6,736 nucleotides of DNA, taken from NCBI GenBank assembly GCA_003457075.1, contig DMIY01000015.1, positions 1 to 6,736 on the forward strand, read 5' to 3'. A program made the position numbers and the translations under genes. Each line of letters starts with the position of its first letter. The stretch's first letter is position 1. This stretch comes from Desulfotomaculum sp. GTDB taxonomy: Bacteria > Bacillota > Desulfotomaculia > Desulfotomaculales > Nap2-2B. The notes beneath the pieces were generated by a model. The model was not told the origin of the DNA, made no database searches, and was given only the letters and a program-made list of their open reading frames with translations. This document shows, piece after piece, positions 1-4,919 of this stretch.

Positions 1-1
1 G

Positions 2-862
2 GAGTACCTTAAGTCCATGTTTGGGAAATACGAGTTTCAGATTATGCTTGCCTCTACGTTTGGTGGTGTGTTGAAGAAAGTGGGGATAGAGAATTTAAAA
101 GATGGATGGAAGGCTATGCTTGGCATGGGAGTTAAGGGTTCGATGAAAGAAGCGCTGGCAGAGATGGATGAAGTCGGTGTGGATTATGCGTGCGTCGATC
201 AGATGTATTGTAGGTCTATACACCATGATGGAGAATCTTGTGGCGGCGACGCAACAATTGAACAGATTGCCCAGTGGAATAAAGAATCCGGAGGAAAAAT
301 AGTTGGAGGAGTCGGCTATAATCCGCTCAGGATTGAAGAGAGCCTTAAAGATGTAGAAAGGGCAGTTAAGGAGTACGGTTTCAAGTATGTTTGGATTCAT
401 ACCGGTGGTTTTGGTTTAACGGCTAACGACAGGAGATACTATCCTTTATATACCAAGTGTCTGGAATTGGGAATACCGGTTTGCATGCAGACCGGGCAGT
501 CGGCAGAACCTCTCCCGAGTGAACAGATGCGTCCCATGTATGCTGATGAAATTGCTATGAATTTCCCCCATCTTACTCTTGTTCTTACACACACCGGCTG
601 GCCCTGGGTTACTGAATGGATATCCATGGTCTGGCGTCATCCCAATGTTTATGGCAATATTGGTGCTTACATGCCTTCTTCCCTTGATCCGGCATTGGTT
701 CGTTTTATGGATGGGCCAGGTAGAGAAAAGGTCTTTTGGGCTACCAACGGGCTTGGATTTACAAGATGCAAAAAAGAGGTGCTGGAATTACCTATCAGGG
801 ATGCAACAAAGAAGGCAGTTCTTCGTGACAATGCAATGCGGGTATTTAAGCTGGAGAAGTAG
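2..862 (+). CDS. Amidohydrolase family protein (Amidohydro_2, ACMSD-like), 5' partial
   Basis: A TIM-barrel metal-dependent hydrolase or decarboxylase of the Amidohydro_2 group, presumably cytosolic. The frame is open to the window edge (EYLKS precedes the Met at 17). The family's N-terminal metal-binding HxH strand is absent, so the gene very probably starts upstream; ggag at 1-4 is a poor, distant ribosome site for the Met at 17. Numbering from that Met, the visible motifs are WIHTGG (His128, likely metal ligand), LTHTGWPW (His192, the family's catalytic-type His) and the C-terminal FWATNGLGF followed by the family-like ending RDNAMRVFKL. Oddity: the late Asp that normally binds metal (usually GTD or GSD) is replaced by Asn244. 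Relatives occur in aromatic and acyl-CoA degradation clusters, which fits the dehydrogenases downstream. The substrate cannot be told from sequence. Family assignment is fairly sure; the exact reaction is unknown. Confidence 0.8.
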   Translation, partial: EYLKSMFGKYEFQIMLASTFGGVLKKVGIENLKDGWKAMLGMGVKGSMKEALAEMDEVGVDYACVDQMYCRSIHHDGESCGGDATIEQIAQWNKESGGKIVGGVGYNPLRIEESLKDVERAVKEYGFKYVWIHTGGFGLTANDRRYYPLYTKCLELGIPVCMQTGQSAEPLPSEQMRPMYADEIAMNFPHLTLVLTHTGWPWVTEWISMVWRHPNVYGNIGAYMPSSLDPALVRFMDGPGREKVFWATNGLGFTRCKKEVLELPIRDATKKAVLRDNAMRVFKLEK

Positions 863-880
863 TCTATCTTTAAGATTTAA

Positions 881-917
881 TTCAGCCAGGCTTTTTGATA
901 GGCCTGGCTGAAGTTTT
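881..917 (+). terminator. Rho-independent terminator after the amidohydrolase gene
   Basis: A perfect 11-bp inverted repeat: ttcagccaggc at 881-891 pairs with gcctggctgaa at 902-912 around a 10-base loop. It is followed by gtttt. It begins 18 bases after the amidohydrolase stop codon, so it should end that transcript and separate it from the acyl-CoA dehydrogenase genes. The T tract is short, so termination may be incomplete. Confidence 0.8.
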
Positions 918-1022
918 ACACAGCCCGGCATGGGCGTTGTCTCTTTAGCGGATAGGAGTTGCTTATGAGTATTAGTTAGCCGGACCTTCTGTAGAGAAAT
1001 TTGATTGTTGCATTCACCCTAA
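918..1022. other. Intergenic stretch without a clear gene
   Basis: No open frame of useful length and no convincing promoter. The sequence aggag followed by an ATG near 965 looks like a translation start, but that frame stops after four codons. A different frame is open from 976 to 1053, ending in a T-run. Restoring one T there would join it to the AtuA-like fragment downstream, so this may be further decayed coding sequence. That reading is speculative. Confidence 0.35.
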
Positions 1023-1217
1023 AATCATAACTTATGCATTTACAGGGTGTTTTTAGCTGAACATCTGGCTTACGGGATTCATGATACCAGTAATTACCTG
1101 ATACCCGGCGGTGTGTTGGATATCACCAGTGTAAAGCCTGAGAATATAGGCAAGGACATGGTCAAGGTGAGTAACGAGGGGGGGGTGATAGGTGGGACAT
1201 CAACAATATATCGTTAA
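1023..1217 (+). pseudogene. Remnant resembling AtuA/DUF1446 (acyclic terpene utilisation family)
   Basis: An open frame of 64 codons plus a stop, with no ATG start and no ribosome site (a GTG lies at 1047). The translation includes LAEHLAYGIHDTSNYL, then GGVLDITSVKPENIGKDMVK, then an EGG..GGTSTIY end. From memory this matches the internal part of AtuA-family proteins, which have a pattern like AEqLLYEIhDP..YLtPDvvaDft.Vrl..vG.drVrVsGarG. AtuA proteins are several hundred residues long, so only about 55 residues from the middle remain. The stretch contains a run of eight Gs at 1178-1185. AtuA homologues often sit with acyl-CoA dehydrogenases and CoA carboxylases, which agrees with the neighbours. 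It could instead be a chance open frame or part of an unrelated gene; the identification rests on pattern memory only. Confidence 0.45.
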
Positions 1218-1262
1218 TGGCTAAAACGAAAGAGAATTACGAATTGTACGAGGAGGTTTGTT

Positions 1263-2435
1263 ATGGATTTTTCTTTTACAAAAGAGCAGGAACAGTTTCG
1301 CATGGAAGTTCGCCAGTTTCTTGAGGATGAAATGAGAAGCGGTACTTTTGAAAAAAAGAGCAACTATTATTTGGAAAAATCGTCGCCCGAATTTTCACGC
1401 AAGCTGGCGGCGAGAGGATGGTTGGGGATGACCTGGCCCAAAGAATATGGAGGGGGCAACCGCTCATATATGGACAGGGCTATCTTTATGGAGGAGATAT
1501 TGAATTATCAGCCGCCTCTTATGTATCATTTTTTTGGAGAGCGGCAGATAGGACCAGCTCTGATTCATTATGGCAGTGACGAGCAGAAAAGGGAATTCTT
1601 GACGAAGATTATAAATGCCGAGATTTCCTTTTGCCTTGGCATAAGCGAGCCCGGCGCCGGTTCAGATGTAGCTGCTATCTCGACAGTGGCCAAAGAAGAG
1701 GGCGATTATTTTATTATTAACGGACAGAAAATATGGACTACAAATGCGCACAATGCGGACTATATCTGGTTGGTGGTTGTGACAAATCCTGGAGGACCGA
1801 AATACAGGAACATGAGTGAAATCATCGTCGATCTCAAGTTGCCTGGTATTACGGTACGACCGCTTTACAACATGATTGGAGTACATTGTTTTAATGAAGT
1901 ATTCTTTGAGGATGTCAAAGTACATAAAAAACACCTCGTAGGGGAAAAGAACAAGGGGTTTCATCAAGTGCTCTCCCAGGTGGATTATGAAAGAGGGGGC
2001 TTTGAACGGCTGATGCAAAATTATCCCCTATATGAGGGTGCAAAGGATATTATCAGGAAAAACGTCTCTTTGAAATCGGATCCGGTTGTCAGGGATAAAA
2101 TGGCTGCGCTTGACATTGAGTTAGAGCTGGGCAGACTGCTTGTTTACCACGTGGCATGGGTGACTGATCAGGGTAGGATCCCTAACCGTGAAGCTGCCAT
2201 AAGTAAGCATTTTTGTACCCGGTTTGAGCAAAAGCTCGGAGATTTTGTCACTGAGCTTCTGGGCCAGTTCGGGCAGGTAATGCCAGGTTATCCAGAAACA
2301 CCGCTAAATGGGGATGTGGCAGACTCTTATTTGTGGAGCCCTTCCTATACCATACAAGGAGGTACCAGTGAGATACTCAAGACAGTTATTGCTACCCGGG
2401 GCCTTGATCTGATATTTACGAAGCGCAAAGCATAA
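1263..2435 (+). CDS. Acyl-CoA dehydrogenase, putative first subunit of a heteromeric pair
   Basis: An FAD-dependent acyl-CoA dehydrogenase of 390 residues, normal length for the family. It would introduce the alpha,beta double bond into an acyl-CoA thioester and pass electrons to ETF or a related acceptor in the cytosol. The order is N-terminal helical domain (about 5-120), beta domain with the flavin-contacting motif SEPGAGSD (128-135) and NGQKIWTT just after it, then the C-terminal helical domain. QGGTSEI (365-371) lies where medium-chain enzymes carry the catalytic Glu in YEGT; here that Glu is replaced, so the base is more likely on helix G, with DYER (Glu243) as candidate. The RxQFG flavin motif typical of the C-terminal domain is missing, but the next gene has it. 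The start is fixed by aggagg at 1251-1256, six bases before ATG. The stop is 24 bases before the next gene. Substrate is unknown; a cyclic or branched acyl-CoA is possible. Confidence 0.9.
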   Translation: MDFSFTKEQEQFRMEVRQFLEDEMRSGTFEKKSNYYLEKSSPEFSRKLAARGWLGMTWPKEYGGGNRSYMDRAIFMEEILNYQPPLMYHFFGERQIGPALIHYGSDEQKREFLTKIINAEISFCLGISEPGAGSDVAAISTVAKEEGDYFIINGQKIWTTNAHNADYIWLVVVTNPGGPKYRNMSEIIVDLKLPGITVRPLYNMIGVHCFNEVFFEDVKVHKKHLVGEKNKGFHQVLSQVDYERGGFERLMQNYPLYEGAKDIIRKNVSLKSDPVVRDKMAALDIELELGRLLVYHVAWVTDQGRIPNREAAISKHFCTRFEQKLGDFVTELLGQFGQVMPGYPETPLNGDVADSYLWSPSYTIQGGTSEILKTVIATRGLDLIFTKRKA

Positions 2436-2459
2436 AACAGCAAAATGGAGGTATAAATC

Positions 2460-3587
2460 ATGGATTTCAGTCTAAGTGAAGAACAGAAGATGTTTAAGGA
2501 TACGGCAGAGACATTCATGTCAAAGGAATGGTCAATTGAATTGCTCAGGAAGGTCATTAAAGATGAAAAGGGTTATTCCGTCGACCACTGGAAAAAGATA
2601 GCGGATCTGGGTTGGATGGGAATGCTCATTGACGAACGTTACGGGGGTATCGGGTGTAGTTTCATGGATTTATGCCCCATCCTGGAGGAGATGGGCCGTG
2701 CGTTATTTCCGAGCCCGTTTTTGGCAAGCGCCATCATGGGGGCATCGATCCTGTCAGAGGCAGCCAGCGAAGAAATGAAAGAAAAGCTGTTGGCTCCGAT
2801 CGCCGGTGGGGATGTCGTTGTTACACTGGCGGTGGGTGAGACGGGCGATAACTGGTCCAAAGATACGATTGCAACCAAAGCCGAAAAAAATGGTGGCAAC
2901 TATGTCCTAAAAGGAACAAAGATGTTTGTACCCTTTGCTCATGTGAGTGACTATATCATTTGCTGTGCCAAGGACGAATCCGCATCCGGTAATGGCACAA
3001 CACTTTTTCTCGTGGATACCAGGGCTAAAGGGGTTGAGTGCATTCCTATTCCCACGTTTTCGATAGACAGATACAGTAAAGTTGTTTTCGACGGGGTAAC
3101 GATTTTAGAAGAAAACGTTATCGGTAAGGTTGGCAGTGGATGGGATGTGATTGAGAAGATGCTGCCAAGGCTTGTTGTGAGTAAATGTATGGAGATAGTG
3201 GGTGGTCTTCAAAAAGTCTTGGAAATAACCGTGCAATGGGTGAAAGACAGAGAACAGTTTGGTGTGCCCATAGGGAGTTTTCAAGCCATACAACATTACT
3301 GTGCTGAAATGGCTGTCGATGTCGAGACATCAAAGTTCATAACATATCAAGCAGCATGGAAAACAAGCGAGAACATTCCCTGCAAAAAAGAAGTTTCAAT
3401 GGCCAAGGCATGGTCTGGTGAGGCATATCAGAGGGTGACCGCACTTGCCCTTCAGGTGCATGGCGCGATGGGATTTACAGAAGAGTACGATCTCCATTTT
3501 TATTACAAGCAGGCCAAATCTCTACAGCTTATGTATGGCGGAGGAGCGTATCACAGAAAGATTGTGGCACAGGAAATGGGGTACTAA
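2460..3587 (+). CDS. Acyl-CoA dehydrogenase, putative second subunit of a heteromeric pair
   Basis: A second FAD-family acyl-CoA dehydrogenase of 375 residues, cotranscribed with the gene before it. It opens with MDFSLSEEQKMF, like the first subunit's MDFSFTKEQEQF. In the beta domain the usual EPxAGSD flavin motif is degenerate (ETGDNWSKD). The C-terminal domain keeps DREQFG (263-268) with PIGSFQAIQH after it, and the QVHGAMGFTEEYDLH signature common in FadE-type beta subunits. So each of the two proteins retains motifs the other lacks. In mycobacterial alpha2beta2 pairs such as FadE26-FadE27 and FadE28-FadE29, two unlike subunits complete one active site; I infer the same arrangement here. 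The ribosome site ggagg at 2447-2451 is eight bases before the ATG. It could also work as a separate homotetramer, but the degenerate beta-domain motif argues against that. Confidence 0.88.
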   Translation: MDFSLSEEQKMFKDTAETFMSKEWSIELLRKVIKDEKGYSVDHWKKIADLGWMGMLIDERYGGIGCSFMDLCPILEEMGRALFPSPFLASAIMGASILSEAASEEMKEKLLAPIAGGDVVVTLAVGETGDNWSKDTIATKAEKNGGNYVLKGTKMFVPFAHVSDYIICCAKDESASGNGTTLFLVDTRAKGVECIPIPTFSIDRYSKVVFDGVTILEENVIGKVGSGWDVIEKMLPRLVVSKCMEIVGGLQKVLEITVQWVKDREQFGVPIGSFQAIQHYCAEMAVDVETSKFITYQAAWKTSENIPCKKEVSMAKAWSGEAYQRVTALALQVHGAMGFTEEYDLHFYYKQAKSLQLMYGGGAYHRKIVAQEMGY

Positions 3588-3589
3588 TT

Positions 3590-3980
3590 GCTATCCATAC
3601 CATCAACATCTGTATGCGGGCTATTGATGAAGCGAACAGCGGGGGCAAAGTAAATAATTACCTGGATACCATTACGCTGCAACTGGAACAGATCTTGGAA
3701 CTTGAAAAGAATGCCCATGGCTGCCTGACTTTGCTGGTAAGGATGTAGAAAGCATAACCTTTGCCGGTTTTGTCCATACTAAAATCGACTTTCGGGCCGG
3801 TAGTTTTGAATATGAGGGTTGTCCCAAACATGTGCGAGGTAGTAGAGATCAAGGAAGAAGGATGTATTATCGCTCGCTGGGGCGACCGCTGCGGGAAATG
3901 GTCGGGCGCTTTGGTGGCAGGCAAGACCGGATAGGGCCGGGAAGGACAAACGCCCGGACAATAATCCGGAGTACGATTAA
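3590..3980 (+). pseudogene. Frameshifted gene of unknown function
   Basis: Protein-like sequence continues across three frame changes. Segment A (about 3590-3721) reads ICMRAIDEANSGGKVNNYLD then TITLQLEQILELEKNAHG. After an apparent one-base loss near 3720, segment B (3721 to about 3826) reads LPDFAGKDVESITFAGFVHT and KIDFRAGSFEYEGCPK. After a shift back near 3828, segment C (3830-3934) reads MCEVVEIKEEGCIIARWGDR and CGKWSGALVAGKTG. A third frame gives a charged tail DRAGKDKRPDNNPEYD ending at a TAA (3978-3980). None of the pieces has a ribosome site, and I do not recognise the family. It starts right behind the second dehydrogenase, so it may be the residue of a third operon gene whose 5' end was lost, or an intact gene with sequencing errors. 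The joined product would be about 125 residues. Confidence 0.5.
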
Positions 3981-4049
3981 CCCCCTAACCCCCTTATCAG
4001 GGGGAACATTAACCCCCTAACCCCCTCCCCTTGCGGGAGGGGTTAGGGG
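3976..4049. repeat. C-run/G-run repeat block with direct repeats and two hairpins
   Basis: A 19-base sequence, attaaccccctaacccccT, occurs identically at 3976-3994 and 4008-4026. The first copy runs into a hairpin with arms ccccc (3989-3993) and ggggg (4000-4004) around ttatca. The second runs into a longer hairpin: cccctaaccccctccc (4014-4029) pairs with gggaggggttagggg (4035-4049) around a five-base loop, with one bulged C. Low-complexity elements of this look are dispersed in many environmental bacterial genomes, but whether this one is multicopy cannot be seen here. It overlaps the end of the decayed gene and lies beyond the 3' end of the leftward CBM gene. Confidence 0.8.
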
Positions 4050-4069
4050 AGGGGTACCCGGACTTTTTT
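4014..4069 (+). terminator. Possible terminator formed by the second hairpin and a T6 tract
   Basis: The 15-bp bulged hairpin at 4014-4049 is followed after 14 bases by six Ts (4064-4069). The distance is longer than in a standard intrinsic terminator, so function is uncertain. It could stop rightward readthrough from the dehydrogenase operon. No T tract follows it on the other strand. Confidence 0.3.
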
Positions 4070-4086
4070 GATAGTTTCGTAGAAGG

Positions 4087-4386
4087 TTAAGCCCGCACTG
4101 TCCAGTTGAAGCCGGAGTTGTTGTCCCAGTTGTTGGCGGAATCCTTGAAACAGAAGGACATTTGGTTGTTTTGCAGGCGCAATGTTTTGTCCCATCCCTT
4201 AGAATCCTTATCCATCCGGATAGTATTTGTACTGTACCAGTTTTTGGGGTCACCGAAGCCGTAATGGAGATACACCTGATCGGCGCCCGATTTAGCCAGC
4301 AGGCCGTTGTAAATAATGTTCGCCTCATCGAAACCGCTAGACCTGACTTCTACTCCTTTTTGGTAATCGTTCCACGCTTGAATCAT
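4087..4386 (-). CDS. Stand-alone CBM25-like carbohydrate-binding protein
   Basis: A 99-residue protein made of a single starch-binding-type beta-sandwich module resembling CBM25 (also related to CBM53). Seen: VEV near 12-14, IIYNGLLAKSGADQVYLHYG (24-43), two spaced Trp (50 and 65), and the hallmark FCFKDSANNWDNNSGFNW (78-95). In this family the aromatic residues stack on alpha-glucan sugars. There is no signal peptide, membrane segment or attached enzyme domain, so it is probably intracellular and may bind glycogen or another internal glucan; that is inference. The frame is open back to an ATG at 4440, but ggaggt at 4401-4396 lies nine bases before the ATG at 4386, and the extra 18 residues do not look conserved, so the shorter form is preferred. 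It is transcribed leftward, divergent from the phasin operon. Confidence 0.82.
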   Translation of the reverse strand: MIQAWNDYQKGVEVRSSGFDEANIIYNGLLAKSGADQVYLHYGFGDPKNWYSTNTIRMDKDSKGWDKTLRLQNNQMSFCFKDSANNWDNNSGFNWTVRA

Positions 4387-4395
4387 AACTTTAAC

Positions 4396-4401
4396 ACCTC
4401 C
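4396..4401 (-). promoter_or_regulatory. Ribosome binding site that sets the CBM start
   Basis: On the minus strand this reads ggaggt, a near-consensus Shine-Dalgarno site nine bases before the ATG at 4386. No comparable site precedes the upstream in-frame ATG at 4440. Confidence 0.75.
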
Positions 4402-4495
4402 ACTTAAATTGTTTTTGATTCCACCATTTATTATTGGCATACACCAGCGTTAAATATTACAGGGCATTTTTGGCATCGACCCGGCTTTTTATTTA

Positions 4496-4504
4496 TGGTA
4501 TAAT
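4496..4504 (+). promoter_or_regulatory. Extended -10 promoter element for the phasin-ubiB operon
   Basis: The sequence tggtataat is a perfect TATAAT with the TGn extension. No good -35 box lies at the usual 16-18 base spacing. A TTGGCA at 4470-4475 is 23 bases away, too far, so this would be an extended -10 promoter. Transcription would start near 4511, leaving a leader of about 85 bases before the phasin start codon. Confidence 0.5.
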
Positions 4505-4528
4505 ACAGGTCAGTGAAGGATTCCGGTT

Positions 4529-4573
4529 ATGTCAAGAGAAGGTTCGTATAGATTCTTAAGAAAATCTACTTAA
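4529..4573 (+). other. Possible 14-codon leader ORF upstream of the phasin gene
   Basis: An ATG-to-TAA mini-frame encoding MSREGSYRFLRKST, with gaagga as a weak ribosome site eight bases upstream. It lies wholly inside the predicted leader and ends 23 bases before the phasin ATG. No attenuator hairpin or run of one codon is visible, so it may be a chance frame. Confidence 0.2.
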
Positions 4574-4596
4574 TTTAAGGTAAGGAGGGAGAACTC

Positions 4597-4887
4597 ATGC
4601 AGGTGGCAGAGAAAGCCTTTTTAGTTGGCCTGGGAGCGTTTTCGGTGGCCAGAGAAAGAGTGCAAAAGAAAATTGATGAACTTGTTCAGAAGGGCGAAGG
4701 AACAAAAAGCAACGCAGGAAATCTGCTCCGGGAATTGATTCAAAAAGGAAGGGCAGAAAAAGAAACCCTGCGTTCGACAGCGTCAAGATCAAAAGGCGCA
4801 GTTTTAGATCAGTTAAAGTTTGCTACCAAAGAAGACATTGCCAGGTTAGAACAAAAGCTGGAGGAATTAAAGCAAAAGTTAACGTGA
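4597..4887 (+). CDS. Phasin family protein (PHA granule-associated type)
   Basis: A 96-residue helical protein. Residues 4-34 (AEKAFLVGLGAFSVARERVQ followed by KKIDELVQKGE) fit the N-terminal pattern of the poly(hydroxyalkanoate) granule-associated phasin family: a short hydrophobic amphipathic start, then a charged helix ending in a Lys-Gly turn. The C-terminal part, EDIARLEQKLEELKQKL (about 78-95), has heptad spacing and should form a coiled coil for self-assembly or partner binding. Classical phasins coat storage granules. In Firmicutes lacking such granules the role is unclear; surface binding to lipid or membrane is a reasonable inference. aggagg at 4583-4588 lies eight bases before the ATG. 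The next gene begins 32 bases after the stop, so the two are probably cotranscribed from the extended -10 promoter at 4496. Confidence 0.8.
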   Translation: MQVAEKAFLVGLGAFSVARERVQKKIDELVQKGEGTKSNAGNLLRELIQKGRAEKETLRSTASRSKGAVLDQLKFATKEDIARLEQKLEELKQKLT

Positions 4888-4919
4888 ACAAAGTAGCCTG
4901 AGTCAAAGGTGGCTGTCTG

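Noticed and set aside
579..911. A 110-codon plus-strand frame in the end of the amidohydrolase gene
   Set aside because: It overlaps conserved amidohydrolase sequence in another frame and ends inside the terminator hairpin.
1001..1025. Possible promoter ttgatt plus taaaat before the dehydrogenase operon
   Set aside because: The spacer is only 13 bases, too short for a normal sigma-A promoter, and no better pair was found nearby.
3658..3924. An 88-codon minus-strand open frame opposite the decayed gene
   Set aside because: Its translation is rich in Ser, Pro and Thr without domain-like pattern and has no ribosome site, while the plus-strand frames look clearly protein-like.
4017..4328. A 103-codon minus-strand frame overlapping the CBM gene
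   Set aside because: It is an out-of-frame reading of the CBM gene that runs into the C-run repeat; the CBM frame has family motifs and a ribosome site.
4464..4476. Short repeat ggcat-tttt-ggcat upstream of the phasin promoter
   Set aside because: It is only two five-base copies in an AT-rich intergenic region, within chance expectation, and does not place a usable -35 box.
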